A stretch of 64,000 nucleotides of DNA from Anaeromyxobacter sp. Fw109-5 (GCF_000017505.1 NC_009675.1:558001-622000); one strand, 5' to 3'. Counted from the stretch's first letter, positions 26,263-35,375 are shown. The notes: a model not told the origin generated them from the letters alone. Program-made: numbers and translations.

Positions 26263-28608
26263 CTACGGGTGCGCCCGCGCGTCCGCGACGAGCGCCTGGC
26301 CGAGCGCTATCCCGCCGTCGCCGGGGGGCACCTGGCCGTGTGGATATACCTCAAAAGACAAGGAGAGCTCCCCGAGGATTCCCTCGGCGAGCCGCGCGTT
26401 CTGGAAGCAGCCGCCGGTGAGCACGATGGGCAGCCGCCCGGTCGTCCGGCTGGCGCGCCGGACGAGCTCCGCGCCGGCGCGCGCGAGCGCGGCGTGGAAG
26501 CGCGAGGACACCGCGGCGGGCGGGGCGCCCGCGATCACGTCCGCGACGAGCGCGCGCCACAGCGGGCGGAGATCCAGCTCCGTGACGGGCCGGGAGGTGT
26601 CGAGGTCGAACGGGTAGGGCGCCTCCGCGGCGCCGGTGGCCGCGTTGTCGAGGGCGAGCGCGACCTGCCCCTCGTAGCGGGACACGCCGCGGCCGAGCGC
26701 GAGCGCCCCAGCGGCGTCGAAGGCGCGACCGGCGCCGTGCGCGGGCGGCGCGTTGAGGCCGGTCGCGAGGAGGCGGCGCACCACCGCCAGCTCCGCGGGC
26801 GGCACGGCGCGGAAGAGCGGCAGCGCCTCGAGCGGCGCGTCCTCGCCGAAGGCGTCGAGCACGGCCGCGAGCGCGATTCGCCACGGCTCGCGGATGGCGC
26901 GATCCCCTCCGGCGAGCGGGAGCGGCCGGAACGTCGCGAGCCGCTCGAAGCGATCGCGCTCGACGAGGAGGAGCTCGCCGCCCCAGGCAGCGCCGTCGGT
27001 GCCGAGGCCCGTGCCGTCCCAGGCGAGCGCGAGCACCGGCCCGTCGAGGCCGTGCTCGGCCATCGCCGCGGCGGCGTGGGCGTGGTGGTGCTGCACCTCG
27101 ACGAGCGGGACCCCCAGCGCGGCGGCGCGCTCGCGCGCGTAGCGGGTGGAGAGGTAGAGCGGGTGGAGATCGCAGGCCACGACCTCCGGCCGCAGCGCGA
27201 GGAACCCCTCCAGCCGCGCGATGGCCCCCTCGTAGGCGGCGTAGGTCTCGAGGTTGTCGAGATCGCCGACGTGCGGCCCGAGCACCGCCTCGTCGCCGCG
27301 GGCCAGGCAGAACGTGTTCTTGAGCTGCGCGCCCACGCCCAGCACCGGGCGGGCGAAGCGGCGGTGGACGATCACCGGGCGCGGGACGTAGCCGCGCGAG
27401 CGGCGCATCACCAGCGGCCGGCCGGCCACGGTCCGCGCGACCGAGTCGTCGCACCGCGAGGCGATGGGTCGGTCGTGCACGAGGAACAGGTCGGCGATCC
27501 CGCCGAGCCGCCGAAGCGCCTCGTCGTCCTCGAAGGCGATGGGCTCCTCCGAGAGGTTGCCGCTCGTCATCACGAGCGGCCGCGCGGCGGCGCCGAGCAG
27601 CAGGTGGTGCAGCGGCGCGTAGGGGAGGAGCAGCCCCACGAGCGGGCTGTCCGGGGCGACCTCCGGGGCGAGGCTTCCGCTCACGGTGAGCCCGTCGAAC
27701 CGCGCCTCCGGCCGCCGGCGGCAGAGCACGATGGGCCGCTCGACCGAGGCGAGCAGCGCCGCCTCCGCCTCGCCGATCTCGGCCAGGCGCCGCGCCTCGT
27801 CCAGATCGCGCACCATCACCGCGAGCGGCTTCTCCTCGCGCCGCTTGCGGGCGCGCAGCGTCGCCACCGCCGCGCTCGAGGTCGCGTCGCAGGCGAGGTG
27901 GAACCCGCCGATCCCCTTCACCGCGGCGATCGCGCCCGCGGCGAGCGCGCGGCCGACGTGGCCGATGGGATCCGCCGCCTCGACCGGCGCACCGTCGCGC
28001 GCGACCACCCGCACGCGCGGCCCGCAGGCCGGGCAGGCGTTCGGCTGGGCGTGGAAGCGTCGGTCGAGCGGATCCGCGTACTCGCGCGCGCAGGCCTCGC
28101 ACATGACGAACGACGCCATGGTGGTGGCGGGCCGATCGTACGGCGCGCCGTGCGCGATGGTGAAGCGCGGGCCGCAGTCGGTGCAGTTCGTGAACGGATA
28201 GCCGTGGCGCCGGTCGTGCGGGTCGCGCAGCTCGCGCTCGCAGGCGGGGCAGGTGGCGAGGTCCGGCGGGATGGCCGCGCGCCGCTCCGACGAGGCCCCG
28301 CTCTCCACGATCTCGAAGCCGACGCTCGGCTCGCCCGCGATGGGCTCGCTCCGGAGCGTCTCGACGACGGCCGCCGGCGGATGGTCGGTGCGCAGCGCGC
28401 GTTCGAAGCGGTCGAGCGCGCCGGCGGACCCGAACGCCTCGATGGTCACGCCGGAGGCGTCGTTCCAGACACGGCCGGAGAGGCCGTGCGCGTGCGAGAG
28501 CCGGTAGACGAACGGACGGAAGCCGACGCCCTGCACGGTCCCGGTGACCCGGACCCTGCGCCCCTCGACCGGAGGGGCTCCGTCGCTCGCTCGCGCCGCG
28601 CGTGTCAT
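26263..28608 (-). CDS. hypF: Carbamoyltransferase HypF
   Basis: 781 residues, full length. Domains in order: acylphosphatase (about 17-105, 'VQGVGFRPFVYRL'), two zinc fingers ('CPACEREL', 'NCTDCGPRF', 'CEACAREY', 'ACPACGPR', about 120-200), YrdC-like ('AVKGIGGFHLACDAT', 'KRREEKPLAVMVRD', 'RSRGYVPRP'), and a Kae1-like C-terminal domain ('VEVQHHHAHAAAAMAEHG', 'LAWDGTGLGTDG', 'LTGGCFQN'). It carbamoylates the HypE C-terminal Cys to make the cyanide ligands. It is the first gene of the hyp operon. A 404-base portion has a diverged second copy about 1.1 kb upstream (28834-29237). Confidence 0.97.
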   Translation of the reverse strand: MTRAARASDGAPPVEGRRVRVTGTVQGVGFRPFVYRLSHAHGLSGRVWNDASGVTIEAFGSAGALDRFERALRTDHPPAAVVETLRSEPIAGEPSVGFEIVESGASSERRAAIPPDLATCPACERELRDPHDRRHGYPFTNCTDCGPRFTIAHGAPYDRPATTMASFVMCEACAREYADPLDRRFHAQPNACPACGPRVRVVARDGAPVEAADPIGHVGRALAAGAIAAVKGIGGFHLACDATSSAAVATLRARKRREEKPLAVMVRDLDEARRLAEIGEAEAALLASVERPIVLCRRRPEARFDGLTVSGSLAPEVAPDSPLVGLLLPYAPLHHLLLGAAARPLVMTSGNLSEEPIAFEDDEALRRLGGIADLFLVHDRPIASRCDDSVARTVAGRPLVMRRSRGYVPRPVIVHRRFARPVLGVGAQLKNTFCLARGDEAVLGPHVGDLDNLETYAAYEGAIARLEGFLALRPEVVACDLHPLYLSTRYARERAAALGVPLVEVQHHHAHAAAAMAEHGLDGPVLALAWDGTGLGTDGAAWGGELLLVERDRFERLATFRPLPLAGGDRAIREPWRIALAAVLDAFGEDAPLEALPLFRAVPPAELAVVRRLLATGLNAPPAHGAGRAFDAAGALALGRGVSRYEGQVALALDNAATGAAEAPYPFDLDTSRPVTELDLRPLWRALVADVIAGAPPAAVSSRFHAALARAGAELVRRASRTTGRLPIVLTGGCFQNARLAEGILGELSLSFEVYPHGQVPPGDGGIALGQALVADARAHP

Positions 28609-28833
28609 GGCTGCCAGGCCGGTCGGGCGACGTCGCCGGGCCTCCCGACCGGAACGGTCTATTTACGCCGTACGGCCGCGCCGCCGCAAGGCACCGCGGG
28701 CGAAAACCGCCCTTTTATCGGAGGGAAGGACCCGGTGGCGCGGAGCGCGGGTGAGGGGACCGGGGGGACACCTGGCGGTCGCGCCGCGGACCCGCGGACG
28801 AGGCGCGGAACTCTCGGTCGGGCGATTGGATTG

Positions 28834-29237
28834 AGCACGATGGGACGCTCCACCGAGGTGAGCAAAGCCGCCTCCGCCTCGCCGACCTCCGCGACCCGGC
28901 GCGCCTCGTCGAGGTCGCGCACCATCACCGCGAGCGGCTTCTCCTCGCGCCGCTTGCGCGCCCGCAGCGTCACCACCGCCGCGCTGGAGGTCCCGTCGCA
29001 GGCGAGATGGAACCCGCCGATCCCCTTCACCGCCGCGATCGCGCCCGCGGCGAGCGCCCGGCCGACGTGGCCGATGGGATCGGCCGCCTCGACCGGCGCG
29101 CCGTCCCGCGCGACGACCCTCACGCGCGGCCCGCAGGCGGGGCAGGCGTTCGGCTGCGCGTGGAAGCGGCGGTCACAGGGGTCGGCGTACTCGCGCGCGC
29201 AGGCCTCGCACATGACGAACGAGGCCATGGTGGTGGC
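28834..29237 (-). pseudogene. Fragment of a second hypF
   Basis: 404 bases aligned without gaps to 27725-28128 of the intact hypF; by hand count about 36 positions differ. Translated, it covers the second zinc finger through the first part of the YrdC domain ('TTMASFVMCEACAREY' to 'ASVERPIVL' in the intact copy), with only about six amino-acid changes over 135 residues. Most differences are therefore silent, which points to a diverged but once-functional hypF rather than a recent copy. Both ends are abrupt: the 5' side joins an Rhs/SpvB-like remnant and the 3' side unrelated sequence. No start codon or remaining domains, so it is non-functional. Confidence 0.9.
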
Positions 29238-30080
29238 CGACCCGAATCTGCATCGTGGTACAGGTGATCCGCGAGTGCGTCGCCGTTCAGGTCCCGCAGC
29301 ACGACCGTGTCGGCGAGCTTCTTGGAGACGCCACACGCATCCGTGTACGTCGCCGTGCCGTACAGTCCCTCCGCCGGGCCAGGGACGGATCCGCCGGACC
29401 ACCAGAGGGCGTCGCCGCCCAATCCCGTCGAGTCATTGAGCCCGGAGTGCCTCGAAGCAAATACGATCCGAGAGGCCGTCCCCGTTGATGTCGACGAGCC
29501 CCTGCTCGCTCACGCCAGACCCGACGCCACCCAGGCACGCCGCCGTCCCGCCCGCGATCTCGCCTCGGAACGCACCGATGCCGGCGACGACGTACGAGAG
29601 CGCAGACCCGAACCCCAGCGCGCCCGTCGAAGCGTCTCGATAGCCGGGGAACACGCTCCAGGTCGTCGATGTGGGATACGTCCCGGCGGCCGGCACCTCT
29701 CGGACGACGACGTCCTGGAATCCGTCGCCCGTGACGTCGAACAGGTCGGCGCGGACGGTGGCGGGATCTCCGCTGGTCTCGGGGAGGCGAAGCGCGAAGG
29801 AATAGGTGCTCTGCGAATCCCAGAAGGCGATCGGCTTGGACGCGTCGATGCAAGAGGATGCGCCGAATGCGAGGTTGTGGTCCGTGCCGATCGTCCCGAA
29901 GCGCACGGACATTCCCAACGCGCCGCACTGCGTCGGCCCTGAGTTCAACAAGTCGAGCGCGCCGTCCCCGTCGACGTCCGTGAGGAACTCAGTTGCGTCC
30001 GGATTGTTGTTGGCGGTGCTGCCGAACTTGATCCACGTTGATTCCGTCGTTCTGGGCTCAAAGGGGGGAGCACATCCCAA
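29238..30080 (-). pseudogene. SpvB/Rhs-like FG-GAP protein remnant (frameshifted)
   Basis: Minus-strand frame 30080-29433 encodes repeated calcium-binding FG-GAP/VCBS-type motifs, 'DVDGDGALDLLN', 'DVTGDGFQDVVV' and 'DINGDGLSDRICF', as in the N-terminal part of SpvB/TcB/Rhs proteins. It stops at 29433, but the same repeat pattern resumes in another frame ('GLNDSTGLGG' then 'LRDLNGDALADHLY') up to about 29240, showing a single frameshift near 29440. The remnant joins the hypF fragment directly at about 29238. Its base composition is visibly less GC-rich than its neighbours. A TTG at 30080 is a possible start, but the real 5' end was probably lost. Confidence 0.75.
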
Positions 30081-31768
30081 GCGCGCACATCCCCGCGAGC
30101 AGGCCCCGCCTCGTCGCGGCCTTGTTCCTAGCCCTGATCGCGATCGGGCTCCTGCTCAATCTCGGCGTCCGCCCGCTCGCGTTCGAGGAGCCGCGCAGGG
30201 GACTCGTCGCCCTCGAGATGCAACTGCGCGGCGACTGGGTGGTTCCCACCACGAACGGCGTGCCGTATCTGAATAAGCCGCCGCTGTTCAACTGGGTGCT
30301 GCTCGGCTTCATGAAGGTCTTCGGCTCGACCGCGGAGTGGGTGGTGCGGCTCCCCACCGTGGTGAGCTTCCTCCTCACCGCCTGCCTCGTCTACGCGGTG
30401 GCGCGACGCCATCTTCAGCGCCAGACGGCGCTCGTGGCGGCGGCGCTGTACCTCACCTTCGGCCAGCTCCTCTTCAAGGCCACGCTGGCGGGCGAGATCG
30501 ACCTGTTCTTCTCCCTCGTCGTCGCCGCCCAGGCCCTGGCGATCTTCCACTTCGAGCAAAGCGGGCAGCTCCTGCCGCTCTTCCTCGTCTCCTACCTGCT
30601 CGCCGCCGCCGGCGTCCTGACCAAGGGCGTCCCGTCCCTCGCGTTCCAGGGGGTGACGCTGCTCGTCTGGCTCGCGCACGCGCGGAAGCTCCGGACGCTC
30701 CTGTCCTGGCAGCACGCCGCGGGGCTCTGCGCGTTCGCGCTGTGCGCGGGCGGCTACTTCGCCCTGTACGCGCGACGCGCCGAGCTCGCGCCCTTCCTCG
30801 CGAACGTCCTCCTCGAGTCCAGCGAGCGGACCGCGGCGGGCCCGGGCCACGGGCTGGCCGCGGTGCTCGTCCACGCGGCCCGCTTCCCGCTCGAGCTCCT
30901 CTGGCTCCTCGTGCCGTGGACGGCGTTCGTGCCGCTGCTCCTCGCAGAGGGCTTCCGGGCCACGCTCGCGGAGAGGCCACTCCTGAAATTCTGCGTCCTG
31001 TTCACGGGCGCCAACCTCGTCCCGTACTGGCTCTCCCCCGGGACCCGCCAGCGCTACCTCTACATGTTCCTGCCCTTCGCGGCGCTGCTCCTCGCGGCGG
31101 CGCTGGAGCGGGCTCGGCGGGACGACTGGTACCCGCGGCTCGTCGAGTGGACGCTGGGGGCGTGCCTCGCGGCGTGCACCCTCGCCGCCGCGGTCATCCC
31201 GTTCACGCGCCTCGGGGCGTTCCTGTCGTCCCCCGCGGCGTGGGTCGTCGTCTGCGGCTGGCTGCTCGCGCTCTCGGTCGCGTACGGGCGGCGTCCGGAC
31301 GCGAGGGTCATGGCCGCGCTCCTGGCGATCGCCTGCCTGCGCATCGGCTACGACCTCCTCGTCCCGAACGTCCGGCGCACGACGAGCGGCGCCTCGTACT
31401 ACCGGGAGGTCGCGTCGACGCTGAACGAGAGATACGCGCACGAGCAGATCGCGCTCGTGGCGAGGACCTGGGAGACCGCGAGGGACCTACCCTTCGTCGG
31501 CAGGAGCGTCGCGGTGCGCCAGGTGGAGTTCTTCCCCTCGTCCCTGTCCTTCTACTTCACCGCGGGGCGCCGGCAGCTCCTGGAGCTCGCTCCGGAGCTG
31601 GTGCCAAGCCGGCTCTACCTCGCGCGATCGACGTTCCGCGTCGACCGCGATCACGAGGTCCTGGAGATCTTCCGAACCACGCTCGAGGATACGCAGGAGC
31701 TGAAGCTCGTCAGGATCGCGGCTTCTCCCACCACAGATCCGGCTCGACAGGCGGCACCCGCTCGGTGA
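30038..31768 (+). CDS. ArnT-like glycosyltransferase, GT39/GT83 family membrane protein (start uncertain)
   Basis: Up to 576 residues. The N-terminal part has the ArnT/PMT pattern: a first membrane helix 'LFLALIAIGLLLNLGV', then 'EEPRRGLVALEMQLRGDW' and 'GVPYLNKPPLFNW'. About ten further helices and a soluble C-terminal domain follow. Such enzymes transfer a sugar from a polyprenyl-phosphate carrier to lipid A or another acceptor on the periplasmic side. The start is doubtful: TTG at 30038 has no ribosome site, the next candidates lie inside the first helix, and the 5' region overlaps the SpvB-like remnant. The 3' end overlaps the convergent protease gene by 59 bases. It lies on the opposite strand inside the hydrogenase locus, so is probably inserted. 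Confidence 0.78.
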   Translation: MIPSFWAQRGEHIPSAHIPASRPRLVAALFLALIAIGLLLNLGVRPLAFEEPRRGLVALEMQLRGDWVVPTTNGVPYLNKPPLFNWVLLGFMKVFGSTAEWVVRLPTVVSFLLTACLVYAVARRHLQRQTALVAAALYLTFGQLLFKATLAGEIDLFFSLVVAAQALAIFHFEQSGQLLPLFLVSYLLAAAGVLTKGVPSLAFQGVTLLVWLAHARKLRTLLSWQHAAGLCAFALCAGGYFALYARRAELAPFLANVLLESSERTAAGPGHGLAAVLVHAARFPLELLWLLVPWTAFVPLLLAEGFRATLAERPLLKFCVLFTGANLVPYWLSPGTRQRYLYMFLPFAALLLAAALERARRDDWYPRLVEWTLGACLAACTLAAAVIPFTRLGAFLSSPAAWVVVCGWLLALSVAYGRRPDARVMAALLAIACLRIGYDLLVPNVRRTTSGASYYREVASTLNERYAHEQIALVARTWETARDLPFVGRSVAVRQVEFFPSSLSFYFTAGRRQLLELAPELVPSRLYLARSTFRVDRDHEVLEIFRTTLEDTQELKLVRIAASPTTDPARQAAPAR

Positions 31769-32243
31769 CCACCACGCCGACCGCCCCGAGCTCCTTCGCG
31801 ACCTGCGCGACCGCGGCGGGGATCGCCGCCCGCACCTCGGCGCTGAGCCCGATCCCGGTCGCCACGCTCGCGGGGACCACGCCCACGAGCTTCACGATCC
31901 GCGGCGAGACCCCCATGAACTCGGCGTTCATGAGCGCCTCGCGCACGCCCGGCTCGTGCGGGCTCATCGCCAGGAGCGGCGCCTTCTTCAGCAGCTCCTC
32001 CTTGTCGTAGACGCGCAGCGTGCCCGGCGGTGCCTTCGCCTTCACCGCGTCCACGAGCACGAGGGCCTCGAGCCCGGCGATGAACGCGGTGAGGTCATAG
32101 CCAGGTGTGCCCGCGTCCATCACCTGCACGTCGTGAGGCACGGCGTAGCGGGCCTCGAAGACCCGCACGACGTGGGGGCCCACGGCGTCGTCGCCGGTGA
32201 GCACGTTGCCGATGCCGATGACGGCGATGCGCGGCGAGGACAT
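31710..32243 (-). CDS. Hydrogenase maturation protease (HyaD/HybD family)
   Basis: 177 residues starting 'MSSPRIAVIGIGNVLTGDDAVG', the conserved N-terminal block of these endopeptidases; 'VMDAGTPGYDL' and 'LVLVDAVKAKAPPGTLRVY' follow, with 'MSPHEPGVREAL' holding the second Ni-contacting region (His/Glu). After Ni insertion it would remove the C-terminal 15 residues of the large subunit encoded just upstream. It is longer than E. coli HybD by about 13 residues, mostly at the C-terminus. A 12-bp perfect hairpin lies 23 bases before its start codon. Confidence 0.92.
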   Translation of the reverse strand: MSSPRIAVIGIGNVLTGDDAVGPHVVRVFEARYAVPHDVQVMDAGTPGYDLTAFIAGLEALVLVDAVKAKAPPGTLRVYDKEELLKKAPLLAMSPHEPGVREALMNAEFMGVSPRIVKLVGVVPASVATGIGLSAEVRAAIPAAVAQVAKELGAVGVVVTERVPPVEPDLWWEKPRS

Positions 32244-32265
32244 GAAGCTCCTGCGTCGAATGAGA

Positions 32266-32293
32266 ATCCCGTCCCGGGAGTCCGGGACGGGAT
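32266..32293. promoter_or_regulatory. Perfect hairpin in the leader of the maturation protease gene
   Basis: 12-bp perfect stem ATCCCGTCCCGG / CCGGGACGGGAT with a GAGT loop, between the large-subunit stop (32370) and the protease start (32243). No T-run follows on the minus strand, so it looks more like an mRNA-stabilising or attenuating structure than a simple terminator. Confidence 0.7.
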
Positions 32294-32309
32294 CGGTTCT
32301 ACCATCACG

Positions 32310-32353
32310 GCGCTCGCGCTTCCCCCGAGCCTGTCGACGGGTCAGCGCGAGCG
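32310..32353. repeat. Dispersed inverted repeat, family B, copy 7 (diverged)
   Basis: Arms CGCTCGCGCT (32311-32320) and AGCGCGAGCG (32344-32353) around CCGAGCCTGTCGACGGGTC. It lies directly after the large-subunit stop, next to the 12-bp hairpin. Confidence 0.7.
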
Positions 32354-32369
32354 GTTGTCTGGGCGGCCG

Positions 32370-34106
32370 CTACAGCACCTTCACCCGGGAGATCTCCTCG
32401 CCCTCCGCGTCCACGGTGTGGATCGCACAGGCGAGGCACGGGTCGAACGAGTGGATGGTGCGGAGCGCCTCGAGCGGCAGCTTCGGATCGGCGATGGGGT
32501 TCCCCACGAGCGACTTCTCGTAGGGGCCGAGCTGGTCCTTGGCGTCGCGCGGGCCCGCGTTCCAGGTGGACGGCACGACCGCCTGGTAGTTCGCGAGCTT
32601 CATCTCCTTGCCGTCGGTCTCGATCACCGCCCAGTGCGAGAGCGTGCCGCGCGGCGCCTCGTGGAAGCCGACGCCGCGGTAGGTGCCGGGCTTCAGGTTC
32701 TTCATGGGGTCCACGAAGATGGCCGTGTCGCCCTTGCCGATGTTCTCGATAAGGAGCTTCCAGTGCTTGAGCGCCAGCTCGCCCATGGTCGCCGCGCGGA
32801 TGGCGCGGGCGGCGTGGCGGCCGAGCGTGGAGTGGAGGACGGCCGGCGTGAGCTTCACGCCCGCGATCTTGCCGGCCGTACCGAGGCACCAGTCCGACCA
32901 CTTGCGGATGCTCTCGTGGCCGTTGGCGTAGCCGACGAGCACCTGCGCGAGCGGGCCGACCTGCACCGGCTTGCCCTCGAGGCGAGGCGCCTTCACCCAG
33001 GTGTACTTCTCCGGCGCGGGCGTCTCGGCCTTCCAGTCACCCGTGTACTTCGGGTTCGTCTGGCCCTCCCACGGCTGGCGGACCGTGTCGCCCTCGTAGT
33101 AGGCGCGGGCGATCGACTCCGTCACGTTCTGGCGCAGGTAGTCGTCGTTCCAGCTCGTGACCGGCTTCACGTTCGACAGGTCGCCGTTCCAGATGATGCC
33201 GCCCGGGAGGTCGAACTGCGTCATCTTCGCGTCGGTCGGCATGTCCGGCACGGCGAGGTAGTTCGTCACGCCCGCGCCGTACTTGAGCCAGTCCGGGTAG
33301 CTCGCCGCGATGGCGGCGACGTCCGGCAGGTAGACCTGCTGCACGAAGGTGACGACCTCCTCGAGGAGGGTCTTCACCTGGTACAGCTTCTCCATGTTGA
33401 GCGCCGCCGGGCTGTCCAGGTTGATCGCGTTGGCGACGCCGCCCACCGCGAGGTTCTGGATGTTCGGCGTCTTGGAGCCCAGGATCGCGACGGCCTGGTT
33501 CGCCTTGCGCTGCACGTCCAGCGCCTGCAGGTAGTGCGCGACGGCGAGGAGGTTCACCTCCGGCGAGAGCTTCATCGCCGGGTGGCCCCAGTAGCCGTTG
33601 GTGAAGATGCCGAGCTGGCCGGCCTGGACGAAGCCCGCCACCTTCTCCTTCGCCGCCGCGAGGGCGTGCTTCGAATTCCCCGCCCACTGCAGGCCGAGCG
33701 AGTCGGCGAGGTCCGCCGCCTTCTCGGGATCCGCCTTCAGCGCGGCGACGACGTCCACCCAGTCGAGCGCGGAGAGCGCGTAGAAGTGGACGATGTGATC
33801 GTGGAGCGAGTGCGCGCTCATGATCACGTTGCGGATGAGCTGCGCGTTCAGCGGGATCTCCAGGCCGAGCGCGTTCTCGACGCTGCGCACCGAGGCGATC
33901 GCGTGCACGGTGGTGCACACGCCGCAGATGCGCTGGGTGAACACCCAGGCGTCGCGCGGGTCGCGGCCCTGGAGGATCGTCTCGATGCCGCGCCACATCG
34001 TGCCCGAGGACCAGGCGTTCTTGACCGCGCCGCCGTCCACCTCGACGTCGATGCGGAGGTGGCCCTCGATGCGGGTGACGGGGTCGATGGTGATGAGCTT
34101 ACCCAT
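32370..34106 (-). CDS. hybC: [NiFe] hydrogenase large subunit (Hyb-type uptake)
   Basis: 578 residues. The N-terminal 'DPVTRIEGHLRIDVEV' and L1 motif 'RICGVCTTVHA' supply two of the four Ni-Fe Cys; the C-terminal 'DPCLACAIH' supplies the other two. The 15 residues after the final His ('TVDAEGEEISRVKVL') are the extension removed by the maturation protease. No signal peptide: it is exported by the Tat route with the small subunit. It oxidises H2 on the periplasmic side. The HybA/HybB-like neighbours place it in the Hyb-type membrane-bound group. It lies 18 bases after the hybB-like gene. Confidence 0.96.
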   Translation of the reverse strand: MGKLITIDPVTRIEGHLRIDVEVDGGAVKNAWSSGTMWRGIETILQGRDPRDAWVFTQRICGVCTTVHAIASVRSVENALGLEIPLNAQLIRNVIMSAHSLHDHIVHFYALSALDWVDVVAALKADPEKAADLADSLGLQWAGNSKHALAAAKEKVAGFVQAGQLGIFTNGYWGHPAMKLSPEVNLLAVAHYLQALDVQRKANQAVAILGSKTPNIQNLAVGGVANAINLDSPAALNMEKLYQVKTLLEEVVTFVQQVYLPDVAAIAASYPDWLKYGAGVTNYLAVPDMPTDAKMTQFDLPGGIIWNGDLSNVKPVTSWNDDYLRQNVTESIARAYYEGDTVRQPWEGQTNPKYTGDWKAETPAPEKYTWVKAPRLEGKPVQVGPLAQVLVGYANGHESIRKWSDWCLGTAGKIAGVKLTPAVLHSTLGRHAARAIRAATMGELALKHWKLLIENIGKGDTAIFVDPMKNLKPGTYRGVGFHEAPRGTLSHWAVIETDGKEMKLANYQAVVPSTWNAGPRDAKDQLGPYEKSLVGNPIADPKLPLEALRTIHSFDPCLACAIHTVDAEGEEISRVKVL

Positions 34107-34124
34107 GGACGTTTACCTCTCTGA

Positions 34125-35375
34125 CTAGCGGCTGGCGGCGGTCTTCATCGCGCCGCTCTCGAGTTTCGAGTGCTTGGGGCGTTCGTCGACGGCGACGACC
34201 GGGAACAGGCGGGAGATCACGATGAAGATGGCGACGCCGACCGACGCCATGCCGAGCGTGACGAGCGTCTCGCCGAGCGACGGGAAGTACGCCCAGCCGG
34301 CCGGGATGGCCTTGCCGTTCGCGTCGAAGCCCGCCGGGCGGTAGACGCTCAGGTACGTGTCCATGCGGTAGGCGGCGCCGGCGAGCACGGCGAGCAGCGC
34401 CGCGCCGAAGAGCCGGCCGCGGTTCGCCTGGACCCTGGGGAGCAGGAACAGCACCGCCGGCGCGAGGAAGAGCGCCAGCTCCACGAGGAGGAGCGCGGTG
34501 TAGAAGTTCGCGCCGAGGTAGCGGAGCTTCCCGCTCCAGGCGAGGTCCCCGAGCCGCAGCGCCACGTAGAAGAAGAGCAGCCCTGCGTTCACCTTGGAGA
34601 GCTGGGCGAGCAGCTTCTGGTCGTGCTTCCCGTTCCAGGTGAGCTTCAGGAGGGTGACGAGCGCGACCACCGCCCCGAAGCCCATCGACAGGCACGAGAC
34701 GAGGAACAGCGTGGGCAGGAGCGCCGTGTGCCAGAGCGGGTGGACCTTGGTCTCGGCGATGAGCATCAGGCCGCCGAGGGAGCTCTGGTGCATCGTGGGG
34801 AGCACGATGGCGAGGGCGATGATGAAGGGCAGGGCCCGGTGGAGCCGCGGCCCCCAGCGCTTGCCGATGGCGGCGAAGCGCGGGTGGCGGCTCGCGGCCG
34901 CGCCCTCGAGCACCGAGGGCAGCACCTCGACCCACAGCACCGTGACGTACGCGATCACGCAGACCGCGACCTCGAGCAGCGCCGAGGAGAGGTTCCAGTA
35001 GGGGAGCCACGGCAGCCAGTACGCGTTCCAGTAGCGGCCGAGGGCCACCACGATCGAGCTCGCGCCCAGCGTGTACGCGATGGCGCCCACCAGCACGGCC
35101 GGCCGGACGAGGGCGTGGTACTGGCCCTTGTTGAGCGCGTAGCAGAGGAGCCCGACCGAGAACGCGCCGGCCCCGATGCCGGTGAACACGACCACGTTCA
35201 ACGGCTCCCAGATGCCCCAGGTGAACCCGTCCGTCATGTTCGAGACGGGCCCGACGCCGACGATGAAGCGGTACAGCATCACCGCCGCGGCGACGCCGAA
35301 GAGCGCGAGCAGCGTCTTCATCGGGGGGGCGAGCAGCTTGCCCCCGATCGCCTTCGGGTGTTCGTGGGCGCTCAT
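34125..35375 (-). CDS. hybB: Hydrogenase integral-membrane subunit HybB-like (NrfD/PsrC family)
   Basis: 416 residues from the ATG at 35375, overlapping the ferredoxin gene stop as ATGA. About ten hydrophobic helices are visible, starting with 'TLLALFGVAAAVMLYRFIVG', then 'GFTWGIWEPLNVVVFTGIGAGAFSVGLL', a pattern of the HybB/NrfD family. It lacks haem-ligand patterns of cytochrome-b-type HyaC. In Hyb systems this subunit links the ferredoxin to menaquinone and may be proton-translocating. Its place between the ferredoxin and large-subunit genes is the standard Hyb order. Confidence 0.93.
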   Translation of the reverse strand: MSAHEHPKAIGGKLLAPPMKTLLALFGVAAAVMLYRFIVGVGPVSNMTDGFTWGIWEPLNVVVFTGIGAGAFSVGLLCYALNKGQYHALVRPAVLVGAIAYTLGASSIVVALGRYWNAYWLPWLPYWNLSSALLEVAVCVIAYVTVLWVEVLPSVLEGAAASRHPRFAAIGKRWGPRLHRALPFIIALAIVLPTMHQSSLGGLMLIAETKVHPLWHTALLPTLFLVSCLSMGFGAVVALVTLLKLTWNGKHDQKLLAQLSKVNAGLLFFYVALRLGDLAWSGKLRYLGANFYTALLLVELALFLAPAVLFLLPRVQANRGRLFGAALLAVLAGAAYRMDTYLSVYRPAGFDANGKAIPAGWAYFPSLGETLVTLGMASVGVAIFIVISRLFPVVAVDERPKHSKLESGAMKTAASR

